A DNA stretch of 64,000 nt from Cyclospora cayetanensis. Its lineage: Eukaryota > Apicomplexa > Conoidasida > Eucoccidiorida > Eimeriidae. Position 1 is the first letter of the stretch. Every line of letters begins with the position of its first letter. The stretch covers positions 99,088 through 163,087 of the forward strand of contig NW_020312760.1 in assembly GCF_002999335.1 (NCBI RefSeq), read 5' to 3'. Made by a program: the position numbers and the translations under genes. The notes under the pieces are model-generated. The model was not told the DNA's origin. It was given only the letters and a program-made list of their open reading frames with translations, and made no database searches. This document shows positions 10,816-25,981 of the stretch, piece by piece.

Positions 10816-12985
10816 GGTCGGGCTGCCGCGTTTCCGGCTGCTTGGCGTGCTGTTTCTGTTGCTATGAGTGATCCTCTGCTTCTTGGGGTTACTGAGCGCC
10901 GCTGCGGCTCTCGCGAATGGACTGTGGTCGTGGAAGCGCAGAGCGCAGCGCACGACTATGGTGAAGGACGGCAGAATGAAGAAGAAGAGATGAACAGGAA
11001 TGCGCTAAAGAAGAAAGGGAGTCGCAGGCAGCATGCAGATGGTCGCCTCCGGTAGCAGCATTACGAGCTGCTGACCCTCTTGCATGCAGGGGCGGCGGTG
11101 CCGCAGTTGAGTCTCTAGGAAGCTGGGTCTTTTCCGCTTTCCTGTGATAACACCACCAAAATGCACATGCCTGGTACATAAGAAAAGCATTTATTTGCTT
11201 TTTGTGGCCTTAAATTTTGAGCTCCAAGCACCACTGCTACGCCTACAGTAGGCAGGTGTTACATAGGCCTTCCGCACACATGCAGAAGCAATTGAGAGCA
11301 TTAGCAGTGGCATGGGATCCTTGGATACGCGGGTCTACCTACATTTAGAAAGTTGCCTTCACAAACGTTCACAGTGGAAGGAGTACATCTGCGTGTGTGC
11401 ATGGATTAAGTATGTATGTGTGAATATACATGATACGTGTGTATGTATATATATATATATGCACGGGTTTATGTGCCCGTGTCTTAGCTGGCAAACGATT
11501 AAAACTGTTTGTATGACCTGCAGTATACGCCAATCGGCTTCAGCGCAGTCCGCGCAGAAGCCGAGAGAGCAAGAGCACTCTGCACAGCACTACAAGTTCT
11601 AAAAGAGAGCAGAAACGCAGATCACTATACACCGTGATATGATTCCTTGCAGACGGTGCTTGAGTCGGTGACTTCAATATGGAGTTCAGGTGTAGTGACT
11701 CTTGACAGGGTTGGATACCATAGGGCGATTGCAGATATGCCTGCAGAGTAGGCGGATGCCACTGCGGCTGCAGTGACCAACCAGGATTTTTTGTCAAGGT
11801 CTCATATGAACGCTCGATTAGCCAACAAAGCAAGTCTCCTCTGCGAGGCGAGTGCTGCTGCCCTTTGACCAGTGCGCAGGCATCACTGCTGCTCCGATCC
11901 CTCTTGCTTCTTCTCTTTGCCTTAAACCCCTGCCAGTCAGCGGTTGGAAAGAGGGCGTATGAGCAGCGCCGTACTTGACTTGCTGAACTCTAGATCGGAG
12001 CTTTATGCTTCCGCTGACTTGTCAGCTAGCCGGCTTGTGGAGAGCCTCGTCTCCGTGCGGCTGTAGGGGTGGGGGAGCGCCGGGAAGACGGCCGAAGGGG
12101 TAGACTGCCACACCACGTCTACCCTTTCAGATCGTATTCCTGCTTCCTCCCTGGAGAGGCAAGCAGAAACAAGGACGCCTGCTCTAGTCGTGTTGAAACA
12201 GAAACCGCGAATGCATGAGCACTCACCGAGGCAACGCCACCAGGAGCACTTAAGCAAGGGAGCGCCTCTTCGCTGTTGACACGTGGAATACGGCAGCAGG
12301 CAAGCAGGGGGAGTCTTGCGCGCGCAAGATGAGGCGGCTGCTGTGCACCGCGCCGCCTCCATCCGTCTGCTTGCTTGCAGTCGATGTTTTCTAGGGGTGC
12401 AACTAAGGACCCTATGACTCAAACCGCAAAGCGGCATTGTGTCGAAAAAGAGGGAGAAGGACGGGATAGAGCGTTTCAAGTTCCCCCTAGGAGTCGCAGT
12501 GTCACAAATCCTTTGTGCTCCCCCTGTTCCTGGCAAAAATACGAAAACCGCAGCAAACAGGGGTGGTTCGGTGTGCACATGCACACACATCCCCACGCTG
12601 GTGGGGTTGCATGCATCAGTACGGAGGCTGCTCAAGAACAGAGATCGCTGGTCTCTTTCTCTCGTCTCGCTGCATGTATCTACGCAGAGAAGATGGCGAG
12701 CGCTCCAAGCACAGCCGGCGCACAGGCCGCACAGACACAAGTGCTCGAGCCTATACTGCACAGATGGAGGGATCAGTCTGCACATGCATGTTTGACAGGC
12801 AAACGAATGCATTTCCGTGCAGGGAAGAAACGGGAGCGGCGCAGCAAAGTGGCGCCGCCAGACCCATAAGTTGCGCCATGCGAAACCAACGTCTCTCGAG
12901 ATTCCGAGTCAGCAGCTGCCGCGGCTGTACGCCTCCTCGAAGGGTGCACGTTTGGTGCTTCTCTCCCTTCCAAACTCGAAGGCGC
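10816..12985. other. Intergenic between PRPF3 start and GAPDH end
   Basis: The stretch contains the PRPF3 promoter side and the GAPDH 3' flank. Open frames here (for example minus 12812-12003) show no recognisable domain, have ordinary random-frame composition and overlap each other on both strands. A short TA/TG microsatellite is at 11400-11465. I see no RNA gene. Confidence 0.5.
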
Positions 12986-14485
<1,500 letters not shown>

Positions 14486-14562
14486 CTGAGTCTCGACTCC
14501 GGGGGTAGCCCAAACTGCCGTCGCTGCACACGCACACACAGACACATGCATGCATGCACACC

Positions 14563-14945
14563 GACACACACTTTACACTCCTTCTTCCTCTACATTTACA
14601 CACACTTTACACTCCTTCTTCCCCTACATTTACACACACTTTACACTCCCCCTTCCCCTACATTTATACGCACTTTACACTCCTTCTTCCTCTACATTTA
14701 CACACACTTTTCACTCCTTCTTCCTCTACATTTACACACACTTTACACTCCTTCTTCCCCTACATTTACACACACTTTACACTCCTTCTTCCCCTACATT
14801 TGCACACACTTTACACTCCTTCTTCCCCTACATTTACACACACTTTACACTTTCTCTTCCCCTACATTTACACACACTTTACACTCCCCCTTCCCCTTAC
14901 ATTTACACACACTTTACACTCCCCCTTCCTCTACATTTACATATT
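14563..14945. repeat. 34-bp minisatellite, about 11 copies
   Basis: The unit is built of TTACACTCCTTCTTCC, CCTACATT and TACACACACT and repeats about every 34 bp with few changes. It lies between GAPDH and the secreted-protein gene, in the 5' region or first intron of GAPDH. One copy spacing is a non-multiple of three and the frames it opens are artefacts. Confidence 0.92.
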
Positions 14946-15004
14946 TAGGTGCCTCGCATAGATCCAGAAGCGCAAAACATGAACACAGAGGCACGTCCAC
15001 AACG

Positions 15005-16669
15005 CTAAGTGTAGAACCCTAAACGTCCTCGCTTACCAGATGAGGCTTTATTTTCATTCGCGGAGAGCTGGTTGTGGGGACGAAGGCTTCGTTTACTCCC
15101 CGACAACGTTGCACCCGCTGGAGAGAGGGGGCTTGCGCTACCCCCAATAAAGCCTAGAGAGGATTGCAGCAGCTCCTCGAGGAGGCTTTCTTCCGATGTC
15201 TCAACTTCACTACTCGCCTCTTCCTCTACTTGCTTCATATTCCGTTCTGTAGCAAGCACTTCAGCTGCCAGTTCCTAAGAAGCACACCCATACATACACA
15301 TGAACATACCTACACATACACATGAACATACCTACACATACACATGAACATACCTACACATACACATGAACATACCTACACATACACATAAACATACCTA
15401 CACATACACATGAACATACCTACACATACACATGAACATACCTACACATACACATGAACATACCTACACATACACATTAACATACCCGTAAATACACACC
15501 AATACATACGCATAAGCACACTTGTACATACATGCCTACATATATACCTGGTACACACACATATAAATCGGCAAAGACTCCAGTATCTAGAGCGCCATCG
15601 CTACAGGCTGCCCCCCTAGCCTCTTTTCTTTACGCTGCACTCGAGCTGATCTGTCTGCACAACGTAGTTGCGGAGCAAATTTAAAGGCATGCCTTTGCGA
15701 GTTCGCAGATGCTTTCTGCGTTGGATGCTCCTGCTTCTTGAAGGGCAGTCATCAGTGGCATGGGCTCCACGCCAAGCTCATTCATGAGATCAAGAATAAC
15801 GGCTTGCAGCTCCTCCTTCTGCACGGATGGGCTTTCCACGGATTCCACGGCGCGATGGCAGAGAGAAGACGCAGCAAGAGAAAGATACGCGTTTGACAAA
15901 GCGCATCGAGGCGATTTCGACGCCTGCCCTTCCTGCATACTGCATCGTGGGTGCTCTACACACACGGACGGCGATTCGCTGAGTTCATAGCATGCAACTC
16001 GATCGAACGGCTCTGCAGAAGCGTTTGTTATCCAGCGCAGACACATACACACGCATGTATTTGTACAGATGTACATGCGTACATAGATACATATGCATAC
16101 ATGTGTTTGTGTATTTAAACCGGTGCGAGAGCATCCGTTTGTCTATTGTGGCTCACTGAGCACCCCACAGAGCTTGGAGGATCTATTTGAGGAGAGTGCG
16201 GTTGTGCTAGCATGCAGCGAAGGGTAAGCAGCGTACCGAAGGCGTTGTGGAAGAAGACATTCAACACCTTGCCACGGGCACTATCGAAGAAACGGAAGTT
16301 TCGCGGAGCAAACACAGCCAGGTTGGGAGAATCCTCGGGAGACACCCCGTCTTGGGGGTCCTCTGTTTCTGTTGCTGCATTTTCGAAAGCTGCAGAAGTG
16401 TTTTCTGCGGAGAGTTCGGCGCTGTCATCATCAGCTTTTTCTGCCAGAGCTTCCCCGACTTCCTCTGCTTCCCCTTCCCTTGAGAGAAACGGCTGCAAGC
16501 CCTCTGGAGAGACGGCGTCTCCCTCTGCGTTTAGAGGGGTTACAATTTCCGTGAAGGTGTTCACGCTGAAGACGGCCTGTCCTTCGTCTTTTGAAATGCT
16601 GTCTAGTTTGAGGGGTAATACGGGGAGAGCGGCGGAAGCCGCCACGCAGAGGATGGCGGAGAATCGCAT
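15005..16669 (-). CDS. Secreted acidic protein, unknown function
   Basis: Not recognised. The ATG at 16669 starts a clear signal peptide (MRFSAILCVAASAALPVLPL) followed by an acidic Glu/Ala/Ser-rich region, so the product probably enters the secretory pathway. Proposed exons are 16669-16237, 16012-15693 and 15274-15005, which join in phase to 340 residues ending RLGFYT. Exon 2 carries ELGVEPMPLMTALQEAGA; exon 3 is acidic and Ser-rich. The intron after exon 2 would use a GC donor (AAG|gcatgc). If it is not used, the protein ends at TAA 15681-15683 and exon 3 belongs to something else. A 22-bp minisatellite fills that intron. It could be an Eimeria-specific secreted or organellar protein; no cysteine pattern or enzyme motif is visible. 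Confidence 0.6.
15290..15485. repeat. 22-bp minisatellite, about 8-9 copies
   Basis: Units built of CACATACACATGAACATACC repeat head to tail every 22 bp with single-base variants. They lie in the proposed last intron of the secreted-protein gene. Confidence 0.92.
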
Positions 16670-18724
16670 TTTTCGGAGCTTTGAGGACGGCAGCACTCAG
16701 ACACAGGAGACCGGAAGCCTCGGTGTAGAGAAGACGGGGCAGGGGGGAGTGGAGAGCGACGACGGCAGCGGCACAAGGAAGCGGCACATACGGGCAGAGA
16801 CACGCCACACACGAGGAAGAGACAGAAGCGGCACTCCTGCTGAGTATTTAGAGTTGCATTTGGAGTTTCGGAGGCGAAGAGATACACCCTGCGGAGGCGG
16901 CACTGCCAAGACGGGGGACGGCAGTCGGGGGCGTCGATTGCAGCACACACACGGCACACAGACAGAGCAGGGAACGCGGGGAGTCTCTGGGGATCTGGGG
17001 GCAGCTGCCTCTACCGCCGCCTCTAGGCGGAAATTAGGGAACGTCTCTGCAATTGTCTACTCGTGTCGATAAAAGACAGACATCAAGGATCCGTAAACAC
17101 GGCAGATCCGAGACCTCACGCAGCCCCTCCCTCCCGCCCTGGGGAGGCCCCTCCCCACGGAGGGAGGGAGGGGCACGATGCGACGGCGTCGCTTCGCATA
17201 TCACTTGTATCGGACAGACTCTCTGCAGCGCATCCCAGCACTCTACAAAGGCCACGCGCTTAAATTCTCGGACTTGTTTGCGCGGGGGGAGAGGGGGGGA
17301 TGGGTCGGAGGTGAACACTTGTTCGGCCCGCTGTCCATCCGGTTCTAGAAATCGTAGTCGGATGACCCCTCAAGTTCATGCTAAATCATCCGAAATAAAC
17401 GAAATCGCTGCACTTTATATTCTAAAAACACTCTTGAGCTCCTAAACCCGTTTTTTGGTCATGAAAGCCAACTTGGCTAGCGTTGATGTCCTGTACGTAC
17501 ACCCGAGGTACGGTTGCGCGCATACCGGTGGCACCGGGGTCGTTTGCGATGGAAAATTCATGAGAATCTGAAAAAAGAGTTTGCGCCTTCACTTGAGCCC
17601 TACACTAGAGGCCAAGTGCCAAATACTCACCGTACTAGGTTCTACCCAAGACACCCCAACGCGCATCTGCAATTCCATGCCACAGCTCCGTATCCGTTTC
17701 AGACCGATAGGGTCTGCTCGTGCATGCACAAATAGTAACATGCAACCCCCGCTCTACATAGGGGATTTGCTTTGCAAAAAAAGTACAGCTACCCCGAAAA
17801 CCAATAGACTCGAAACGGGCACCTTATTTAAAAGGTCTTTGGTAGGGTGCCGGCCTTCCAGGAGCAAGCCCAAGGCTCCTGGCGTGGCAAAGCCAATGCC
17901 GCTGTAGCGCGCTGTCGCTGCTGCAGCGATGGGCAGCTAGCAGCAGCAAATGGCTAAAAGCAGCCAGGAAGGAATTTTTGCGGGGCTGCTAGGGTGGTAG
18001 CGCAACCAGAAACGTCCTACTAGGCAGTGCCCCTGCTGCTGCGTGTTCCTTGGTACTTATTTACGACAGCGGCTGCCTCAAGGAGGAGCAATTGCGAAGG
18101 ACGCTCTGACGTGCACACGTGGCTTAGAGCTTACCCCTAAGGTCGTCCAACGCTGCAGTGCTAAGGAGACGTCGATCAGGATCTTTCGCTGCAGCCACAT
18201 ACACCACGCACGCCTGCAGCAGTTACGATGGCTCGAGGCAGACGCTTCTGCTGCCACACCAGCGTGCAAGGGGCAGACGAGACGCGCAGCTTTTATTAAG
18301 GAACTTAATGGCAGCACAGACCATCAAGACGCAAGAGAGAATTGTAGGGGGCCACGTCGAAACGATCACGTGCAATGCGTATCCGTCAACCCCCCGTTAT
18401 TCCTATCCCCCGCTTTTCCCCCACCCCCCAAATCAGTGCAGCATCCGAAAAACCTCACAAAACATACCACAAGGCCAAGGACGGAGCAGCAAAAGATAAA
18501 CAGCAAAGCACAGCACGCAAAATACAACCGCCCGTCTTACTGCCGCACCAACACGGCTCACACGACACACATGCGTCTGGTGCGAGCCGATGCTCCATGA
18601 CTCGAAACGACTAGCTGTCCATACATAGATACGCATACATATTTATATAGGTGGACAACTGTATGCGTAAACATCTAGGCATCGGACCAAATACACATAC
18701 ATATATATAATATACACAGGCACA
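16670..18724. other. Intergenic upstream of secreted gene, downstream of eIF4G
   Basis: I see no supported gene. It holds the promoter side of the secreted-protein gene and the 3' flank of eIF4G. Besides the inverted repeat at 17123-17174 there is only a short TA-rich run near 18620-18715. Open frames here have no domain and no codon-use signal. Confidence 0.5.
17123..17174. repeat. GC-rich inverted repeat, 13-bp arms
   Basis: GCCCCTCCCTCCC at 17123-17135 is the exact reverse complement of 17162-17174. The spacer contains a second near-palindrome, GGGGAGGCCCCTCCCC at 17141-17156. It lies about 450 bp upstream of the secreted-protein ATG. One strand is also G-run rich and could form a quadruplex. 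Confidence 0.85.
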
Positions 18725-21700
18725 TCAAACAAACGCTAGAGAAGGCCCCTCCTCACCCTCCACAACATCGAGAAATTCCCGCATGAAGTTTGGGAGGTGC
18801 GGTGCATCAAGCAGCAAGTCTTTGTAGAGACCCTCGCCCTCCTCGTTCAAGCCCATGAAATCGCGCAAACTGCAACGCATACATTGCAGCAGCAAACAGC
18901 GGCAAAAAGGCGCGCGCATCAGCTGCTGACACCACGTGCAAAAGAAGGTTCCCTGCCCACGTTCTGCCACCCCCCCTCCTGTCCCTCTCCCTCGAGCGAA
19001 AAACACACTTCTCAGCAGCAGCTGCAGCAACGCAGCCGCACTGAAGCAACGAACACAAGAGGCACCCTAGAAAGCTGGCCCCTACCCAAATTTCAGCGTG
19101 TCTGGAGGGAAAGCGTCTGTAGAAGCAAGCGCAACCAGAAACTGGAAAAGCGTTTGCCTCTGCTGCTTCTGCGACTCCTTGTCGGAGACGAGCTTGTCAG
19201 CCGCCACCAACAACAATTCCAGCAACAGCGCCTGCAAGCCAAGCGCACAAGCTCACGCGAAAAGACAAGCCTCTCGCTGTCTGGACACCTGGGGACGCCG
19301 ACTTGCGCAGGCAGCAGGTGCACTGTTGAGAGGCGTTGCAAGAAGAAGAAGCGTATTTTTGCTCCCATAAGCCAGCGAGAGAGATCCCCGACGAGCCGAG
19401 TAGGTGCACAGCAAATACATCCAGAGCAGGAAGCGCTCTCTCACACACATGGTGGAAGATATACACATACATACATATATAGATCGATAGGGAGAAAAAC
19501 AGAAAAACAGAGAAAAAGAAAAGGGAAACCGTGAGGGAGGCGAGAGAAAGGAAGAACCACAAAAACGGTCTTTTTCTAAAATTTTGAATCGACTGTCGAT
19601 GAGTGAGTTAGAGAGAGAGACAGGCTGCAGGAACGAATCTTACCTGCTGCGCCTCCGGTCCATCGCATTGAATGCCGCTAAAAACTTCGATGCCTTCCTC
19701 CACAGTTGAACAAATCAAGTCGCTAAACTCGCGCCTTGCAGCAGCGCGTGCCCCCTCCACATCCAGCAATCCACCTACGCCGCTGCTTGAGCTGCTGCCT
19801 CCAGCCCCTGCACTGCTGCTGAGCGAAAAAGTAAACACAGCAGCGACATCCCCCTTCAAATAATGCACGAGCCGACGCATGCAAGCAAGCGGGGTGCAAC
19901 ACGCTTGCTTGCAAAAAACACGAAAAAGAACGAACGAGACACATGGCCGCAAATGCCAGCTCTTCTCGCAACTTATCCAGACAAGCAGTGCGATGCATAT
20001 CGCTATGATTTACGTGTCTGTCCTGCCAGCCAACATCCATGCACAGACGTATACACATACATACAAACATATGTAGATACATGTGCATACATACGCATAC
20101 ACATACGTATATGCACATAACACAAATATCTACACACATACATGAGTATACATATATAGATATATGCATATACACCTCTTGTCGAACTTTTTCTTCTTCT
20201 TGTCGTCCATAGAGACTATGACGCGGCGGGAGTCACTCAAGACAGAGCGGCGAGAATCTCCTCCATGAGCTCTTCGGTCGCGATCACGTTCCTGCCGCAT
20301 CCTCCCGAGTTGACTGAAAGGTGAAAAACGCAATGCAAAAAAGGGTGTCATGAGCATAGGGGAAGGAGGCAGGGGAGGGGGCAGGAAAAAGCCCACACAA
20401 ACAGACGAACAGGTACATTGGCTAGATAGACACATCCATGCATGCATGCATGCATCAGGAGGCTGCTGCTTTAGCCGTTTAGCTCCCGCAGCAGTAGTTA
20501 TTGCTTTAAAACTTGAACCGACGTCCGTCTCGGCTGTCTTACCTGAAAGCAGATTGGCTGCTGCTGCTGATGCTGCCCAATCCTCCAGAGGCAGCAGTCA
20601 TTGAGGTCTACAAACATGCATACATACACATATACACATACATATACACATACATACACAAATACACATACATACACATATACACATACATATACACATA
20701 CGTACATGCACATATACACATACGTACATACACAAATACACATACATACATACATACATACATGCACATATACACATACATACACATATACACATATATA
20801 CATACATACATACATGCACATATACACATTCATACACATATACACATACATACACACATATACATACACATACATACATACACGCACATATACACATACA
20901 TACATGCACATATACACATACATACATACACATATACACATACATACATGCACATGTACACATACATACACACATATACATACACACATACATACATACA
21001 TACACGCACATATACACATACATACATACACATAAAGCCATATATTTTAATCCTCGTACGAGAGTTCCTAGATCCTGCGAGGAGAGAGAGAAACAGCAAT
21101 TTTAGATCCATTGACGTACAGCATTAGAAGGCGTCTTTGTGTGGGCAACTGCACCGCCTCTCTTGCTGGATGCCAACTCCCACCCTCCCTCATCTGCATT
21201 TGCGAGGTGCTTGTCGCGATAATAACCGTCCTTAGGATACGAGAGGAGACCACTTCCGACGCTTCCTGCTGCAGCAGGAGTGCCCCCCCCCCCGCCTGCT
21301 GCTCCATGCTGCTGCTGCTGCGCATGCAGCTCGTCAAGGGTTGTTGGACCCTCTCGCTGATGCGGAGGCTGCCGCTTCCAGTTCGCTGCACGCGAATCCA
21401 AGACATCCTTCATGAGACACCGCACGCGAAAAGGCAGTGTCGTGTCACTCGCCAAAGCCTCGACTGTTCGCATGCGCGAGCAAAACTCCTCATACAATCG
21501 CCACTGCAAACGCAAAAAAAAAGCCACACAATCCCCTCAAACCGTCCCCCCTATACAGGCATCCTCCCCAAAGGCACAAACAAGAAGCACACGGCAACAA
21601 CACTTTTTCGTCCTCCACCTTTTCTATTTTCCCCCCCATCACCTATTCTTTTTCCCCTCCACCCCACCCCCAATTTCACCCGCTTTTGTCTCTCGCACAA

Positions 21701-24700
21701 GGCACTGAACAAGCGCGCAGTGCAAATGCAATCCAGAAGAAGGCTTTCTGCCGCGCTAGCAGCAGCAACAACAATACACCCAACCTCCCCCCTTTAACCC
21801 ACCATCACCCCGCCTCTCTGCAAGGCAGTGCCTTCCGCAACAGTGCCTCACCTGCGGATTGTCGAAGAAAGGGCCAACTGTATGCAGGAAGGCACAAAGA
21901 GCCTCAACGTGATGAACCCCCTGATCTTCGCCATTGCTCGACGCAATACACTCTTCGCGCTTCTGCAGCAACCTGTCGATACACTCCAGCAAGATAGCCT
22001 GCGAGATCATCTTCGACTTGAGCAACTCACCAACAAAGATCATGTTGCCTGCAATCAATGAACAAAACACAGACAGACAGACACACACACAGCTCCCATC
22101 CACCCATTGTACATGCAAGCAAGCATCTATGATGCATACTACATGCATAGACGCTAATACACGTAGAGGCTAACATACACATACACATAGACGCTTGCAT
22201 GCATGCATACATGCATAGACGCGAACACACATAGAGGCTAACATACACATACACATAGACGCTTGCATGCATGCATACATGCGAGATACACGCTTGGTCG
22301 CCAACACAAACACATAAAAAGGCTGCCGCCTCCCTCCCCCTTTCCTGCATCGCACGCAACCCCACCAGCTCTCCGCGGACGTACCCGTCATTGTCTTTTT
22401 GTAGTTGAGTTCAAATTCGTAGGCATCGTCAGCATTGAGATCCTTCGGCACGGAAATGGGTTCTAAGTTGGCATTGAAAGAATCTTCGCACTGGTCAATC
22501 AAGATTCTGAGGGTGTAGCAAGCGACAGCAACACACATCCACCACCACGGGGGTGCTATAAAGGCATGCACGCTGATGCAAATCAGCCCACAACAACCCT
22601 GACAACAACCATAACAACAACCCCACCCCCTCAAAACCAATCTGAATGCCTCCGCCGTACCTCCTGAACTTCGTATTTCGGTGATCATCCTCGAGAAGCT
22701 CCTGAAAGTCGAGTTTCAACTTCCCACAGAGCATGACATACATCTGCACAAACGCAACGCACAGCTCTTGAACCGACAGTTGACACCATGCAAGAACGAC
22801 ACTATCTTCCGGCATCCATCTTGCACAAAAATGCAATCGTCGAAGCAACACCTTCTCCCAGTATTACGTGCATGTATATATTTCTCTATTATATATATAT
22901 ATATCTCCCTCTACTATCACTCTTTCCGCATCCCCGCAGCAGAACAAAACAAGCTAGGCAAGCAGCAGCAACAAGTCGAGCAGCGTGCCGTCCAGAGGAC
23001 GCCTTTGAAAGATCAAGAGGAGACAGACAGAGAGAGCCGCGCATCTGGCAAGCGCATGACAGCAGACACACCTGGATAAAGTGGTGCTGAGCAACGGCTT
23101 TCTCAAACACCATGCGCATAAGGCACTTGACTTCCTCTTCCACCTTGATGCCTGCCGAGAGGATCTGCTGGTAAATGCGATCAAACTTCTCGATTGTCAA
23201 CTTATTCAAAAGACCCTTCAAGTGTCGCTGCAATACCAGACGCGCATCCCTGCAAAACAACACACAGCCACCACTCGCGGATTCAAAACATGGACGTGAC
23301 GATCTTGAAGTGCAGCACAAAACATCATACACCCGCCACCCTCCCCCGCGATCCAACTCGAAGCTGCTCAAGCACGTTTTCGAGGGGCAGTCTTTTAAGT
23401 ATATATACATACAAACATGGTGCACTCATATTTACACACACACACACACATATACATATATATATATGTATATGTACTCCAAAGAGAGAGATATGCATAC
23501 ACACATGTATATACACATATGTAAGTGCGTGCAACACCTACATACACACAGCATTACACGCAGACAGCGTGACATAGGGGGTCGGAAGGCTGAAACAAAA
23601 ACACGCAAGGATTTCCCCCTTCAGCGAGCTGCCCAAGGCTGTCACCGCACACCAAAAATCCAGCAGCATCACGGCAGTCTCCACAGAGTTCCCTGTAAGA
23701 ATGCAACAATCGCCTCACTCCTTTTGCTTTTCTTGAATAACAACCCACGAGTCTTTCGAGGGTGAGGGCAGCGTGACAGCTTGCGGCACGGGCTGCCTCT
23801 GCAGTCTCTCCCGACGAACGCTGGTGAAGTCTGGAGGCTTCTCCTGAGAAAAGAAGCCTCCTAAAGAAACACTTGACGGTCTTGCTTGAGCAGGCAACCC
23901 AGCCATGCTGCAACAATAGCACAAAAAAACATGCATGCACATATGCGTATTTTTGTTTTGCTTAAACAGATGCAAAAATCACAAAAAGTACCAACCACAC
24001 ACATATATATATACATATACGTCTAGTAGAAGTTGCATCTTGCCAGCATTTTTCCTTCCCCCGCCGTCAAGATCCCACCACATCCTGGAGGGGCAAAAAC
24101 AACACCCCCAGCAACAAGTCAACCCTCTTTCTTTCTTCTCTTTCTGTCTCTGTCTCTCTCTTTCTCTCCTCTCTTTCTCTCTCTCTCTTCTCTTTCTCTC
24201 TCTCTCTGTCTCTCCCTCCCTATTTCCCCTCTCTCTCTCTCTCTCTCTCTCCCTATCTCTCCCCTCTTTCTCTCTGTCTCTCCCTATCTCTCCCCTCGTT
24301 CTCTCCTCTCTCTCTGTCTCTATCTCTCCCCCCTTCCTTTCCTCTCCCTCCCTATTTCCCCTCTCTCTCTCTCTCCCTATCTCCAAATGCATATCGCGAC
24401 ACTTACCGAGCAGCGCCGAATGAACGCATCATTCCGTCCTCCTGATGAGCGTCTCGTTGCGCCTTTCTTAGCCACTGCTGCTGCTGCTGCTCTGTCGAGG
24501 ATGCCTGCTGCTGCTGCGAAGAAGAAGAAGTGTGCTGCAGTGGCTTTGGAGAAGCTTGAGGGATCATAAATGCGCCATCTACGAGGCAAATCACGGCGGG
24601 TGTTTCAGGAGGCCTACAACTGGGATAAGTTTTTATTTTCGCGAGAAATCCAATGGAGTAAACTCTTGTTGCTGTTGTTTCTGCTGCTGCTGGCTTGAAG

Positions 24701-25949
24701 GAAGCAGTCAGGGAGGGAGCAGACAAAGCAAGCCCGTCTTCCGCGGTGTCTTCGTCTCCCCACGCATCCTTGGGAGTTGCCTTTTTCGTAGCCACATCGC
24801 TGCTGCTCGAAAGCTTTGCTGCTTCAGCACGTGGCGAGACTGCACGAGACAATGACAAACCCTTGCCGCTTGCAGAGGACGGAGATCGTGAGCGCCGTCG
24901 TCGAGCTGCTGTTGGAGGCTTCAAACTTGCAGCTGGTGCAGCTGGTGCAGCTGGTGCTGCTGGTGCTGCTGTTGCTGCTGGTGCAGCTGGTGCAGCTGTT
25001 GCAGCTGGTGCTGCTGCAGCGGCACCAGCTGCAGCGGCAGTTGCTTCACCTCCCCCAGAAGGTACAGCAGCGCGAGTAGTCACCGGCTGCTCTTGCTGCT
25101 CTTGCTGCTCTTGCTGCTTAGACGTCGTTTTCGAAGCCTTCCCGCTTTCTCCTGCTTTTGATGAGGAAAGCGGATGCACTGACGTGTCGCCTGCCACGCT
25201 GCTCGCTGCTGGCGCTGAAGTCTTGGTGGCAGCAGCAGCAGCAGAAGACTCTGCATGTGCTACAGCACTGCTGCTGCTGCTGCTGCTGGAAGGCAGCGGT
25301 GTGGGAGGTACCGCGCTCCACTCGCTGATGTGAGGCTTCGACGGCTGCTGTTGCTGCTGCTGCATTTGCTGTTGCTGCTGCATTTGCTGTTGCTGCTGCA
25401 TTTGCTGCTGCATTTGCTGGTGCTGCACGCGTCTTCGTTCTTCAGCCTTGACTGCGTCTTTTCTTCCTTGAGGCAGTGCAAATCGCTGCCACTGCCCAGG
25501 TAGAAGAGGTGTCTCTGCTTCGAGTTGTTGCGGTTGTTGCTGCGCTCGCTTCACGAATGGTCTCGCCTTTGGCCATATGGGAGTAGCAGAAGAGTCTTCT
25601 TCTTCCTGCATTTGCTGCTGCACTTGCTGCTGCTGTTGCTGCTGCTGTTGCTGCTGCACTTGCTGCTGCACTTGCTGCGCCTCCCCCTTCGCAGCAGCAG
25701 CTGCGGCTGTCGCGACTGCGCTTCCTCCCCCGACAGGCTGCTTCTCGGAGTCGTCGATCCCAGATGCAGCAGAAGACGTGACACCTCCTGCTGCATGTTC
25801 GGCAGCGGCAGATGCCGACGCGCTTACAGCCGTTTGCGGCTGCTGCATTTGCTGCTGCTGCTCGCCAGGCGTAGTTTGTCGAGGGGGGGGAGTCACCCAC
25901 CGACCTAAGGGCAGTCTTCCAGAGCTCCACACTCCCGCTGGCTTTGGCA

Positions 25950-25981
<32 letters not shown>

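Noticed and set aside
14550..15500. CRISPR-like direct repeats at 14.56-14.95 and 15.29-15.49 kb
   Set aside because: The units are contiguous with no unique spacers, and the genome is eukaryotic. They are minisatellites.
24403..24420. An extra eIF4G exon at 24090-24020 (WWDLDGGGRKNAGKM)
   Set aside because: It can be joined to exon 1 but then breaks the phase of the next exon. Skipping it joins 24407 directly to 23907 in phase and leads into the MIF4G domain.
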